A DNA stretch of 64,000 bases, taken from positions 248,001-312,000 of the forward strand of contig NZ_JACHBZ010000004.1 of assembly GCF_014200575.1 (NCBI RefSeq), written 5' to 3'. The translations under genes and the position numbers were made by a program. Source of the DNA: Mucilaginibacter saanensis (GTDB lineage: Bacteria > Bacteroidota > Bacteroidia > Sphingobacteriales > Sphingobacteriaceae). Positions 51,101-60,482 of the stretch are shown here, piece by piece. Numbering within the stretch: position 1 is the stretch's first letter; every line of letters begins with the position of its first letter. Under the pieces are notes generated by a model, which was not told the origin of the DNA, ran no database searches, and was given only the letters and a program-made list of their open reading frames with translations.

Positions 51101-53533
51101 ATGCCCGAAACTACAATACGTGCAACCAGTAGATTTAATACCGCTGAGCTCAGTTTTGATGATTTCAAGAAAATTGTAATTAACGATTACCGTATAGGGT
51201 TTGAAAGCAGGCAGGCCAGTTTAATAGGCAGAAAAGAAGTTTTAACAGGTAAAGCTAAGTTTGGAATATTTGGCGATGGCAAGGAAGTAGCACAATTAGC
51301 TATGGCTAAGGCATTTCGTGCCGGCGATTGGCGCGCCGGATATTATCGCGACCAAACATTTATGTTTGCTACAGGCATGAGCAACCTGAAAGAGTTTTTT
51401 GCCCAGCTTTATGCTAATCCTGACGTAGAGAAGGATCCGGCATCGGCAGGTCGCCAGATGAATTGCCATTATGCTACAAGGTTTATTAATGCCGATGGCA
51501 GTTGGGTAAACCAGGCCGAAACCATGAACTGCTCGTCAGATATATCAACTACAGGCGGTCACATGCCGCGTTTATTGGGTTTAGCCTATGCCTCAAAGCT
51601 ATATCGTCAGAATAATGAACTGGAATATCTTAACCAGTTTTCAGTTAAAGGTAATGAAGTTGCCTTTGGTACTATAGGTAACGGTTCAACCTCTGAGGGG
51701 TTGTTTTTTGAAACCTTTAATGCCGCAGGGGTACTCCAGGTACCTATGGCCATTTCTGTTTGGGATGATGCCTACGCTATTTCAGTGCCTGCAAAACTGC
51801 AAACCACTAAAGAAGATATTTCTGAAATATTAAAGGGTTTTCAGCGCGAAAAAGGCAGTAATGGTTATGAAATATTTAAAGTAAGGGGCTGGGATTATAT
51901 TGCACTTTGCGAAACTTATGAGCGTGCTATTGCTTTGTGCCGTGAGGAACATGTACCGGTACTGATACACGTGGTTGAAATGACGCAACCACAGGGACAC
52001 TCCACCTCAGGTTCACATGAACGCTACAAAACAAAGGAGCGCCTTTCCTGGGAGGATGAGCATGATTGTTTGCTTAAAATGCGCGAGTGGATGATAGCCT
52101 CGGCTATTGCAACAGAAACTGAATTAAGTGAACTGGAAGCAGAAGCAAAAAAATATGTTCGTGAATGTCAGCGTGAAGCTGCCAGCGAATTGGTTAATGT
52201 AGTAAAAACAGAGCTGGACGAAGCCGCCGGATTAATAGATGACCTGGCACACCATGTAGCCGCGAAAGATGAATTGTTTGAGATTTCATCAGCACTGCGT
52301 GCAAGTTATGACGCGGGCCGTAAGGATATAGTAGGAGCCATTCGCAAAACTTTGCGGGTTACCGTGCGTGAAAACGTGGCAGAGCGGCAAATCCTGCTAA
52401 ATTGGCTTAATGTTGAAACCAAGAAAAATAACGAGCGGTTTAACTCTAAACTATTTGCCGGTACGCCTCAATCGCCATTGAAAGTACCGGTTGTGCCCGT
52501 TGTTTATAACGACGATGCGCGCCTGCTGGATGGTAGAGAGGTACTAAATGCCTGTTTTGACGCCAATTTTGAACGTGATAAAAGCATTGTGGCTTTTGGT
52601 GAAGATGTAGGTGCTATTGGCGATGTAAACCAGGGCTTTGCCGGCTTACAAAATAAATATGGCGATTTACGCATTACCGACACCGGCATACGCGAAACAA
52701 CTATTATAGGGCAGGGTATGGGTTTGGCCATGCGTGGTTTAAAGCCAATTGCAGAGATACAATACCTTGACTACCTGATATATGCCATGACCGTTTTATG
52801 TGATGATATAGCCAGCCTAAGCTACCGTACTTATGGCGGCCAAAACGCGCCGCTTATTATCCGTACGCGCGGGCACCGACTGGAGGGTATCTGGCACTCA
52901 GGTTCGCCAATGGGGATGATTTTAAATGCCATGCGGGGTTTCCATATTTGTGTGCCCCGCAACATGACCCAGGCTGCAGGTATGTATAACACTTTACTAA
53001 GAGGCGACGAGCCTGCTTTGGTTATCGAGAGCCTGAACGGCTATCGCTTAAAGGAAAAATTACCTGCCAATGTTGGCGACTTCACTGTTCCGCTTGGTAA
53101 AGCCGAAATTTTAAGAGAGGGTGCAGATGTAACCGTTGTATCCTATGGTTCAACGTTACGCATTGTATTGGAGGCTGCAGACGAGCTTGAAAAAATGGAT
53201 ATTCATATTGAAGTGATTGATCCGCAAACCCTATATCCGTTTGATACTGAAAATGTTTGCGGAACTTCCTTAAAGAAAACCAGTAAGTTGCTGGTTATTG
53301 ATGAGGATGTGCCGGGAGCCGCATCGGCATATATTACTCAAAAAATAATAGAAACTGAAAATGGCTATTATTCACTTGATGCGCAACCCAGAACATTAAC
53401 CGCTAAAGAGCACCGCCCGCCTTACGGGTCAGATGGTGATTACTTTAGCAAACCATCAATTGATGACGTTATTGACGCTGTATACGCCATCATGAACGAA
53501 GCCAATCCTGTTAAATATCCTGCAATTTATTAA
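51101..53533 (+). CDS. Fused 2-oxoacid (branched-chain) dehydrogenase E1 alpha+beta
   Basis: An 810-residue cytoplasmic enzyme joining E1 alpha (about 1-380, TPP-binding region FGTIGNGSTSEGLFFETFNA with VWDDAYAISV) and E1 beta (about 470-810, FGEDVGAIGDVNQGF, RITDTGIRETTIIGQGMGLA, ARTYGG-like SYRTYGGQNAPLIIR). It decarboxylates branched-chain or related 2-oxoacids with thiamine pyrophosphate and passes the acyl group to lipoyl-E2; the E2/E3 genes are not in the window. It supplies branched primers for the iso-fatty acids typical of these bacteria (established for related species). Alone in its transcript. Confidence 0.93.
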   Translation: MPETTIRATSRFNTAELSFDDFKKIVINDYRIGFESRQASLIGRKEVLTGKAKFGIFGDGKEVAQLAMAKAFRAGDWRAGYYRDQTFMFATGMSNLKEFFAQLYANPDVEKDPASAGRQMNCHYATRFINADGSWVNQAETMNCSSDISTTGGHMPRLLGLAYASKLYRQNNELEYLNQFSVKGNEVAFGTIGNGSTSEGLFFETFNAAGVLQVPMAISVWDDAYAISVPAKLQTTKEDISEILKGFQREKGSNGYEIFKVRGWDYIALCETYERAIALCREEHVPVLIHVVEMTQPQGHSTSGSHERYKTKERLSWEDEHDCLLKMREWMIASAIATETELSELEAEAKKYVRECQREAASELVNVVKTELDEAAGLIDDLAHHVAAKDELFEISSALRASYDAGRKDIVGAIRKTLRVTVRENVAERQILLNWLNVETKKNNERFNSKLFAGTPQSPLKVPVVPVVYNDDARLLDGREVLNACFDANFERDKSIVAFGEDVGAIGDVNQGFAGLQNKYGDLRITDTGIRETTIIGQGMGLAMRGLKPIAEIQYLDYLIYAMTVLCDDIASLSYRTYGGQNAPLIIRTRGHRLEGIWHSGSPMGMILNAMRGFHICVPRNMTQAAGMYNTLLRGDEPALVIESLNGYRLKEKLPANVGDFTVPLGKAEILREGADVTVVSYGSTLRIVLEAADELEKMDIHIEVIDPQTLYPFDTENVCGTSLKKTSKLLVIDEDVPGAASAYITQKIIETENGYYSLDAQPRTLTAKEHRPPYGSDGDYFSKPSIDDVIDAVYAIMNEANPVKYPAIY

Positions 53534-53548
53534 TCGCAGGATATTTAA
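53511..53548 (+). terminator. Stop-codon-overlapping hairpin of the E1 gene
   Basis: TTAAATATCCTGC (53511-53523) and GCAGGATATTTAA (53536-53548) are perfect complements with the TAA stop in the loop. A second 9-bp hairpin (53551-53559 with 53571-53579) follows immediately. T-runs are weak. Confidence 0.6.
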
Positions 53549-53659
53549 TAACAGACTTATGCATACAGGTTAAGTCTGTACGCAGTCACATCTTGTTTTT
53601 TAACGTGCGCTTTTTAGCTTATTTCTTAGTTTTGCATGTTTTGTCATACAATTAACATT

Positions 53660-54240
53660 ATGGATTCTACTACTTTCTCTACTATATCGAATATTATCAA
53701 AAAACGTCGTACCATTAAACCTGCTGTGATGAATGGCGGTAAGGTGCCAAACGAACAGATTAAAGCCCTGCTTGAACTTGCAGACTGGGCACCCACACAT
53801 GGTTATACAGAGCCGTGGCGCTTTGTGGTTTATGAAAACCCAGCTCAGTTTTGTAAACAACATGCCGAAATATATAAGCAGAGTGTTGACGCTGACAACT
53901 TTAATGAAACCGTTTATTATAATCTGCAGCATCAGGGCGATAAGGTATCGCACGTTGTTGTTGCCATCATGAAACGCGGCGATTTGCCTAAAATACCTCT
54001 TTTGAAGAGGTTGCTGCAGTTTCAAGTGCTATTCAAAATATATTGCTTGGTGCTACAGCCTTAAATATGGCATCATTTTGGAGTACGGGTGGCGCTATCC
54101 TGAAACCTGCTATGAAGGAGTTTTTACAGTTGCGCGAAGAAGACAATGTAATGGGGGTACTATACCTGGGTTATGCTAATCAATGTCCTGAGGGTCAGAG
54201 GAATATTCCGCTTCAGGAAAAAGTTCAGTGGGTTAAATAA
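53660..54240 (+). pseudogene. Nitroreductase-family protein, frameshifted
   Basis: From ATG 53660 the frame reads as an FMN nitroreductase (IIKKRRTIKPAVMNGGKVPN, ADWAPTHGYTEPWRFVVYE) up to KIPL, then diverges. The adjacent frame continues the family sequence (EEVAAVSSAIQNILLGATAL, NMASFWSTGG) to WVK at 54240. Adding one T to the TTTT at 54000-54003 restores a protein of about 194 residues. Otherwise all expected parts are present. Homopolymer sequencing error is as likely as a real mutation. Confidence 0.82.
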
Positions 54241-54362
54241 AAAGCCTTAACCTTTCTCTGTTTCCTCTCGTATGATGTTGCTTAATAATTTCTTTAGTCA
54301 AAATATATTTTCATTTTAGTAAAAAAATATATTAAAAAGATCTTTGATTAAGTAAAAAATTA

Positions 54363-54370
54363 TACATTTG
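54363..54370 (+). promoter_or_regulatory. Promoter -7 element upstream of the L,D-transpeptidase gene
   Basis: TACATTTG matches TAnnTTTG. A TTTG at 54343-54346 is a possible -33 element but only 16 bases away. The implied leader is about 80 bases. Confidence 0.45.
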
Positions 54371-54459
54371 TAATTGGCCGGTTTCCTAATCCGGCCAATT
54401 CCTAATTAAACCTGTTGCTAATTTAACTTATTGATTAATTAAACTCGACACAAAGAAGT

Positions 54460-55245
54460 ATGAGGAAACATTTTTGGTGCGTCACATTAGCGGTATTTTT
54501 TTTATCTGCAACGGTTATCAGTTGGAGATCCGCAGGTGCGAACAAATCAGATGGAAAGGTAAATTCAACGCTAAATGCAAAAGAATTATTTAACCAGTAT
54601 GTAAATAATCTGTACCTGGCAACGGGGTTACAACAATCAGGGCTGGCGTTTGATGTATTTGAAAAAGCGGTTACTGGGTACACCAATTTAAAACTCTCCC
54701 ATAAATTATCAGCTAACAGCGCAGTGCTTACCGTGGTTGATTTTACCAAATCAAGCCGCGAAAAACGCATGTGGATTATTGATTTGATTAGTAAACAATT
54801 ACTGTTAAATACTTGGGTTGCGCATGGGCAAGGGAGTGGTGATGAAATGGCCAACAGGTTTTCGGACAAAATAGATTCACATAAAAGCAGCTTGGGGTTT
54901 TATCTTGCTGATGATGTTTACATGGGCAAGCATGGTCGTTCTTTACGCCTTGACGGCATGGACGAGGGATTTAACACTAATGCTCGTGAGCGTGGTATAG
55001 TGATACATGCGGCAGATTATGTAGGGCAGGAAACCATTAATCAAAAAGGCTGGTTAGGGCGCAGCTTTGGATGTCCTGCTGTATCACCAGATGTTGCAGA
55101 CCAGGTGATTAATACCATTATGGGTAAAACCGTATTTTTTATCAACGGCAGCGACGAACGTTATACTTCAAAATATCTGGATGAAACGGCACCACTGAAT
55201 ATCATTGCTGCTGATACAACTGCTTTTGATTTGGCCCGTCTTTAA
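54460..55245 (+). CDS. L,D-transpeptidase catalytic domain protein (YkuD_2)
   Basis: A 261-residue exported protein with an N-terminal hydrophobic segment (VTLAVFFLSATVIS). The catalytic region IVIHAADYVGQETINQKGWL, then GRSFGCPAVSP, holds the His and nucleophile Cys205 of the YkuD_2 murein L,D-transpeptidase type. Such enzymes make 3-3 cross-links in peptidoglycan or attach proteins to it. It ends convergently with a second, unrelated-type L,D-transpeptidase gene (55313-56857). Confidence 0.88.
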   Translation: MRKHFWCVTLAVFFLSATVISWRSAGANKSDGKVNSTLNAKELFNQYVNNLYLATGLQQSGLAFDVFEKAVTGYTNLKLSHKLSANSAVLTVVDFTKSSREKRMWIIDLISKQLLLNTWVAHGQGSGDEMANRFSDKIDSHKSSLGFYLADDVYMGKHGRSLRLDGMDEGFNTNARERGIVIHAADYVGQETINQKGWLGRSFGCPAVSPDVADQVINTIMGKTVFFINGSDERYTSKYLDETAPLNIIAADTTAFDLARL

Positions 55246-55284
55246 GAACACTTTTAATTATAAACCAAATTACAATTTAGTTTG

Positions 55285-55315
55285 ATGCCCGGCCCGTAGC
55301 CGGGCATTTGTTTTA
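55285..55315. terminator. Shared terminator between two L,D-transpeptidase genes
   Basis: ATGCCCGGC (55285-55293) pairs with GCCGGGCAT (55299-55307), loop CCGTA, followed by TTGTTTTAT. It lies between convergent genes. Confidence 0.8.
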
Positions 55316-56857
55316 TATGCCACTCATCATTGTTTTTAAATGGGAGTACAGTACAATGTCAAGTCCGTATACATCGGGTCTGTATTGTAAGGTGCCGCTA
55401 TCATCTGCCCAGCAGGTAATATAGGTAATGTATATGGGCGTTTTTTTAGGCAGACCAATATTGGTAGGCTCGGGATTATCCTCGCCCATATCCTTGGCTA
55501 TAGTGTCGTAATCAGCACCTTCGCCAAAAAGGTTTTTTGCTAAACCCTGCGGATCGCCCAAGCGTACGCAACCGTGACTTACAGCTCGCATAGATTTTCT
55601 GAAGGCTGATTTTGCGGGTGTATCATGCAGGTAAACGCTGCTTTTATTTTTGAACAGGAATTTGATTTTTCCTAATGAATTATCCTCTCCCGGGCGTTGT
55701 TTGAAATCGTATTGCAGGTTATCCGCGGTCACCGTCGACCAGTCTATCGACTCCGGCTCCCCAATTTTTATCCCGTCCTTATAAACATCTATATTTTTGT
55801 TTGACAAATAGTAAGGGTCTTCGGCTGCCTCAATAATGATCTCTTTCGTTGCTATGCTTCTCGGAATATTCCAGGTCGGGTTTACTTCAACACTATGAAT
55901 CACGCTGCTTAGTTGTGGTGTTTCGCGCGGAAAAGGTTTATCATACCGGTCACTGTCTGCATAAGATATCAGGCTGGCCCTGTTATCCATATTACGTCCC
56001 TGACCTACACACACCTTCATGTTCAAAACGGACTTGCCATTTTCAATTACGTCAAGTTTATAATCCGGAATGTTTACAATAACATATTTTATTTCAATAG
56101 GCTTGTTTTTCCATCTCAGGCGTTCCAGGTTAACCAATAAATATCGCCTGGTTTCTTCCTTTGATAAACCATCAAGCGTTTCGCCGCTGATCAGCGCTTT
56201 TTGCAAAGCCTTATACTGTGGGTCGGCCGGTTGAATACTATCCAGATATGCTTTAAAATTTTTTGCCTGGAGTACGCTTTTCATAGTAACACTGTCAGGA
56301 CGTTTGGTGGCAGTAAAGTACCTCGAATATATTTTACGGGGATTAATGACCCCATATTGCAGGGCATTGGAGTATTTTAATATAGAACTTGCAGTTATGA
56401 GCTCCAGCTTTGCCAGCGCCTGGTAAGCTTCGGCAGTTGTTTTTATACCATTTTTGTCATGAAATTTGGCAATCAACTCTTTTATGTCATCGGCGTGGAA
56501 AAGTTTTTTATCCAAACCATGTTCGCCTGCTCTGTTAAAATAGTCAGGCAGCTCATCCAGGTCGCCGTTAAATAAATGGTCTTTTACTAAAACCGGTTGA
56601 TAACCATTGGCTTTAAAATATGCTTCAATAACTGGTTCGTTAGCAATTTTTAATTTTTCGTCTTCAATTTCTTTTTTTAACGTTGTCGCAAGTGTATCAG
56701 GATCAATATCCTTAAAAGCATTATTCTGGGTTGTTTTAAAAAGCAAGTCGGCTATTTCTGAATGCTTTTTTTTACAGCTTTGAAAGGTAAATAGCGAAAT
56801 AAAAAGGCAACATAATAAAATGGGGGTAAATGCCTTTCTCGGGGGAGCAACAATCAT
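55313..56857 (-). CDS. L,D-transpeptidase, YcbB/LdtD-like
   Basis: A 514-residue lipoprotein-like periplasmic enzyme: N-terminal ILLCCLFISLFTFQSCKKK contains a lipobox-type Cys. A helical scaffold region (about 40-260) precedes the YkuD domain with NIPRSIATKEI, YLHDTPAKSAF and the nucleophile loop AVSHGCVRLGDP. The scaffold-plus-YkuD layout matches the LdtD/YcbB group that forms 3-3 peptidoglycan cross-links. Divergent from the GH26 gene. Confidence 0.9.
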   Translation of the reverse strand: MIVAPPRKAFTPILLCCLFISLFTFQSCKKKHSEIADLLFKTTQNNAFKDIDPDTLATTLKKEIEDEKLKIANEPVIEAYFKANGYQPVLVKDHLFNGDLDELPDYFNRAGEHGLDKKLFHADDIKELIAKFHDKNGIKTTAEAYQALAKLELITASSILKYSNALQYGVINPRKIYSRYFTATKRPDSVTMKSVLQAKNFKAYLDSIQPADPQYKALQKALISGETLDGLSKEETRRYLLVNLERLRWKNKPIEIKYVIVNIPDYKLDVIENGKSVLNMKVCVGQGRNMDNRASLISYADSDRYDKPFPRETPQLSSVIHSVEVNPTWNIPRSIATKEIIIEAAEDPYYLSNKNIDVYKDGIKIGEPESIDWSTVTADNLQYDFKQRPGEDNSLGKIKFLFKNKSSVYLHDTPAKSAFRKSMRAVSHGCVRLGDPQGLAKNLFGEGADYDTIAKDMGEDNPEPTNIGLPKKTPIYITYITCWADDSGTLQYRPDVYGLDIVLYSHLKTMMSGI

Positions 56858-56926
56858 GATATAAGTATAGTTAAATATTGCTTATGAATAGCAATCCCCA
56901 TACCACAAAGCCAAATGGTTTTTAAT

Positions 56927-56934
56927 TAATTTTG
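56927..56934 (+). promoter_or_regulatory. Promoter -7 element of the GH26 gene
   Basis: TAATTTTG fits TAnnTTTG, 55 bases before the ATG at 56989. Confidence 0.4.
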
Positions 56935-56988
56935 AAAACAGACATTTTATCACATCAATCAAACCTAATAGGGTAAACATTTTATAAA

Positions 56989-58002
56989 ATGAAAAAATAT
57001 TATTTATTGGTTATAAGTATTTCATTATCATTGGTGGCTTTATCTCAGGGGATTAAGCCTGTAAATAAAAATGCATCGCCAGAGGCTACGCGGTTGCTTA
57101 CTTTTTTATACAGTATTAAAGGAAAGCATATCCTGTCAGGTCAGCAAAATTATAACAGCGATTTAAATGTATTTTCTGACAGCGCCAAAGCTATCACCGG
57201 TAAATACCCCGATGTTTGGGGTTCTGATTTCATATTATGGGGAGATAAAGACCTGGGGCAGCAATTGGTAAATGAGTCAATAAAAAAATGGCAGGATGGT
57301 TATCTGGTTACGCTAATGTGGCACCAGGGAAGGCCTACGGATAATCCGCCTTATGACTGGAAAGGAAGCATACAAGGCAAACTAACTGATGCCGAGTGGA
57401 AGGAATTAACCACACCCAATACGGTTCTAAATAAAAAATGGTTAGCCCAGATTGATGTTGTGGCCGGTTATCTTAAACAATTAAAGGATGCTCATGTGCC
57501 TGTTTTGTGGCGCCCGTATCATGAAATGAACGGGGTTTGGTTTTGGTGGGGTAATAAAAAGGGGGAGAGCGGCATAGCCAAATTATGGAAAATGATGTAT
57601 GATAGATATGTGAACTATCACCACCTTGATAACCTGATATGGGTTTGGGGTGCAAACGGGCTACGGGATATTCCGCAGGATGAAGCGTACGATTATAAGG
57701 ATTATTACCCGGGCGCAAATTATGTAGATATATTGGGTGCCGATGTATACCATTTTGATTACGAGCAAAAAGATTATAATGCCCTGCTTAAGCTGGCCAG
57801 TGGTAAAATAATTGCGCTTACAGAAACCGGCGAACTACCTAAGCCTGAGATATTGGCAGCACAACCGGAATGGGCCTGGTTTATGGTATGGACAAGCTGG
57901 CTCTGGACTGATAATACGCACGACCGCGTAAAGCAGGTTTATGGACTGCCGCAAACGCTTAATCATGATGAAGTAAAAACGATGCTTAATAACAAAAAAT
58001 AA
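56989..58002 (+). CDS. Secreted GH26 beta-mannanase
   Basis: A 337-residue endo-1,4-beta-mannosidase-type enzyme: signal peptide residues 1-20 (ending VALSQ) and a TIM barrel. Acid/base Glu179 lies in WRPYHEMNGVWFWW and nucleophile Glu279 in ALTETGELPKPE. HILSGQQNY near the start is also GH26-typical. It hydrolyses internal bonds of mannan or galactomannan. Its stop codon overlaps the start of the DinB gene (TAATG). Confidence 0.93.
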   Translation: MKKYYLLVISISLSLVALSQGIKPVNKNASPEATRLLTFLYSIKGKHILSGQQNYNSDLNVFSDSAKAITGKYPDVWGSDFILWGDKDLGQQLVNESIKKWQDGYLVTLMWHQGRPTDNPPYDWKGSIQGKLTDAEWKELTTPNTVLNKKWLAQIDVVAGYLKQLKDAHVPVLWRPYHEMNGVWFWWGNKKGESGIAKLWKMMYDRYVNYHHLDNLIWVWGANGLRDIPQDEAYDYKDYYPGANYVDILGADVYHFDYEQKDYNALLKLASGKIIALTETGELPKPEILAAQPEWAWFMVWTSWLWTDNTHDRVKQVYGLPQTLNHDEVKTMLNNKK

Positions 58003-58523
58003 TGGCGACAAGTAATAAATCGGAAGTTTGGCTCCGCGGCCCTTTAAATAACATGCCCGCCTTGTTGCAGCCTGTAGCGCACGCGCTGCTGCAAATCCGG
58101 GAAGAGCTGGATATTTTAATGGCTGATTTTCCCGATGCTTTATTATGGCATAAGGTTGCCGGAATGGCATCGCCGGGTTTTCATCTGCAGCATTTAACCG
58201 GTGTGCTTAACCGGCTTTTTACTTATGCAAAAGGAGCGGCGCTTAATGAGCAGCAGCTGAATTACCTGGCATTGGAGGGTAAGCCATTTGATCATATACA
58301 GGTAGCAGCCCTGGTTAGTAATTTTAATTGGGAAATTGATAATGCCTTACAACAGCTGGCTGATGCTGACGAAAATACCCTGACAAGTGCGCGTGGGGTA
58401 GGACGTGCCCAACTACAATCAACAGTTATTGGTTTGTATGTACATGCCGCAGAGCATACTACACGGCATTTTGGGCAGCTTTTAGTTACGGTTGCAGTGT
58501 TGAAAAGTGGGAAATATATTTAG
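58002..58523 (+). CDS. DinB-family protein
   Basis: A 173-residue four-helix-bundle protein of the DinB/YfiT type. Potential metal ligands are His in FHLQHLTGVLNRL and in GLYVHAAEHTTRHFGQL. DinB-like proteins include thiol-dependent metalloenzymes (bacillithiol transferases), but the substrate is unknown. It is translationally coupled to the mannanase by a TAATG overlap, although the functions look unrelated, and ends 4 bases into the convergent HAD gene. Confidence 0.87.
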   Translation: MATSNKSEVWLRGPLNNMPALLQPVAHALLQIREELDILMADFPDALLWHKVAGMASPGFHLQHLTGVLNRLFTYAKGAALNEQQLNYLALEGKPFDHIQVAALVSNFNWEIDNALQQLADADENTLTSARGVGRAQLQSTVIGLYVHAAEHTTRHFGQLLVTVAVLKSGKYI

Positions 58524-59146
58524 GAAAATACAGCAACTGCATCTTTAAGGTTTTTTGAGGAATGTGTTACTATCGCATGGGGATGCCTGCTGTCCGGGTC
58601 AAATAAAAACGTGTCAATGCCCAATAAGGTTGCCGCTTTTATTTCCGATTCGGGATCATCGCCAATAACCAACAGATCCTCCGGTTGATAATGGTTATTA
58701 TTCATGATCATTGCAAAAATATCCTTTTTGGTTGCCGGCGAAACCTCCGGGTCAACTATATAAATGTCTTTAAAGTCGCGCTCAATATCCAACTGTTTTA
58801 TTTTACTCCACTGCAGTTTGGTAAACCCGGTAGTTACCAAAAACTTAATTATTGGTGTATTGCTGATATGCTTGTACTCTTCATAGGTTTGCATAGGTAA
58901 ATCATATTCCAGGTTTTTCAATATTGCTGCTCCTGTGTTTTTAGCGGTTTCGCTAAAATTATATTGATCGGCTACCTGCTGATAAGGCCGTCTTTTCATT
59001 TCCTCTTTTGCCATATGGATAGTTTCTGCACTTAACTCTACTGCCAAACTATCTAAAAACTCAAAAACGCAGTCAAACAGATCGCTGGCGATGGAGCTTA
59101 CAGGATATATGGTATTATCGAGATCTAATATGATGGCTTTTTTCAT
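58520..59146 (-). CDS. HAD-family hydrolase
   Basis: A 208-residue haloacid-dehalogenase-superfamily phosphatase. Motif I is ILDLDNTIYP (nucleophile Asp), motif II is FLVTTGFTKLQWSK, motif III Lys lies near PATKKDIF, and motif IV is DLLVIGDDPESEIKAA. Substrate unknown; nucleotide or sugar phosphates are usual. Follows the MFS gene by 9 bases on the same strand, so both are probably one operon. Confidence 0.92.
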   Translation of the reverse strand: MKKAIILDLDNTIYPVSSIASDLFDCVFEFLDSLAVELSAETIHMAKEEMKRRPYQQVADQYNFSETAKNTGAAILKNLEYDLPMQTYEEYKHISNTPIIKFLVTTGFTKLQWSKIKQLDIERDFKDIYIVDPEVSPATKKDIFAMIMNNNHYQPEDLLVIGDDPESEIKAATLLGIDTFLFDPDSRHPHAIVTHSSKNLKDAVAVFS

Positions 59147-59155
59147 TACTGGATA

Positions 59156-60385
59156 TTAATCTGTTAAAATAGCAACCTTTTTATCACGATGTATGAATTT
59201 TTTAAGGAAATAATATCCTGTTGCGGTAAACAAACATACCGAGCCTAATACCCACCACAGCAAATTGAAGCCGCCATGAGCAATTACCTGGCTGCCCAAC
59301 GCGGGGGCAATAATTTGCGCCGCCGACCATGACATACTATAAAGAGCCGCATACTCACCCCGATTTTTGTTATTTGTGCGGCTAATCCAAAATGAGTTCA
59401 TGAATGGCATACTTAGTATTTCGCCTAAGGTTATCATTACTACTACTAAAAGGGCTACCCATACGGTATGTGGTAACAAATTTAATAACGCAAAACTGGC
59501 ACCCGCTACTATAATACCTGCGGTAATATAAGTAAGCGGATTTCTTTTACCTTCTAATTTATGTATCAGCACCATTTCAATCAGCACGATAAGAATACCA
59601 TTTAAGGCCAGTAAAAAGCCAATAAAGCGTTCGTTAAAATGCCATTGTATTTTGTAAAAAACCGGCTGCATAATAAAAAACTGAAAAAAGCAGGTGGCAA
59701 AAAGTGTACTTAATAAAATAAACACCAGGTAAACACCGTCTCTATAGGCCGATGATGATATCATATCGCTGCTGACAGCTTTCACAGTTTTGATGATCCT
59801 GGAGCGCGGCATCAGCTTTAAAAGTAAAAGGGCGGCAAAAATATTGGTGCAGCCATCAACCCAAAAAAGTAAGTGATAATTGAAAGATGCCAGTAAACCG
59901 CCTAAACCACCACCAAAGGCCCAGCCTAAATTGGTAGCTAACCTGTTTAAGGAGTATGAGCGCGTTTTATTTTCGTCATTACTATAATGAGCTATAGCGG
60001 TGGAATTGGCCGGCCTGAAGGATTCATTACAGATGCTTAATATGAATGTGCCGATGCTAACGCTTATAAAAGTATGCTGATAACCTAAAATAAGGAACAG
60101 TATGCCGCCAATTAATAATGCACCTACCTGTATATCGTAAAAACCAATTTTATCGGTTAGTTTGCCACCAATAAATGCACCGGATATTGCCCCTATGCCA
60201 AAAAAAGCCATGACCCAGCCCGATTGCACAATAGTAAAATGTAATTGCTGAATGGTATAAATGCTCATAAATGGCACAACCATGGTTCCGCTCCGGTTAA
60301 TAAACATCACCAGGCTTAGGTACCAGCTGTTTTTTGATAGTCCGCTATAGGCTTTTTGGTATAATTGGATAACAGGGGTGAGCAT
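59156..60385 (-). CDS. MFS transporter
   Basis: A 409-residue inner-membrane transporter with about 12 transmembrane helices. The MFS loop 2-3 signature is GKLTDKIGFYD (about 75-85) after FFGIGAISGAFIGG. It starts with a short amphipathic N-terminus (VIQLYQKAYSGL). It resembles drug/sugar efflux MFS proteins of the YdeE/MdtH type; substrate unknown. A TAnnTTTG promoter element lies only 8 bases upstream, so the mRNA may be leaderless. Confidence 0.9.
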   Translation of the reverse strand: MLTPVIQLYQKAYSGLSKNSWYLSLVMFINRSGTMVVPFMSIYTIQQLHFTIVQSGWVMAFFGIGAISGAFIGGKLTDKIGFYDIQVGALLIGGILFLILGYQHTFISVSIGTFILSICNESFRPANSTAIAHYSNDENKTRSYSLNRLATNLGWAFGGGLGGLLASFNYHLLFWVDGCTNIFAALLLLKLMPRSRIIKTVKAVSSDMISSSAYRDGVYLVFILLSTLFATCFFQFFIMQPVFYKIQWHFNERFIGFLLALNGILIVLIEMVLIHKLEGKRNPLTYITAGIIVAGASFALLNLLPHTVWVALLVVVMITLGEILSMPFMNSFWISRTNNKNRGEYAALYSMSWSAAQIIAPALGSQVIAHGGFNLLWWVLGSVCLFTATGYYFLKKFIHRDKKVAILTD

Positions 60386-60392
60386 TGCTTTA

Positions 60393-60400
60393 CAAATATA
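60393..60400 (-). promoter_or_regulatory. Promoter -7 element abutting the MFS start
   Basis: TATATTTG on the minus strand ends 8 bases before the ATG at 60385, so transcription would begin at or next to the start codon. Confidence 0.45.
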
Positions 60401-60424
60401 ATTATAAGCAGAAACCTTAAAGCG

Positions 60425-60459
60425 AAAAACCCGAAGCTTTTTAATGGCTTCGGGTTTTT
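60425..60459. terminator. Terminator after aroC
   Basis: AAAAACCCGAAGC (60425-60437) pairs perfectly with GCTTCGGGTTTTT (60447-60459). It terminates leftward aroC transcripts before the MFS operon. Confidence 0.88.
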
Positions 60460-60482
60460 TAATTAAAATATTTTATAAGTTT

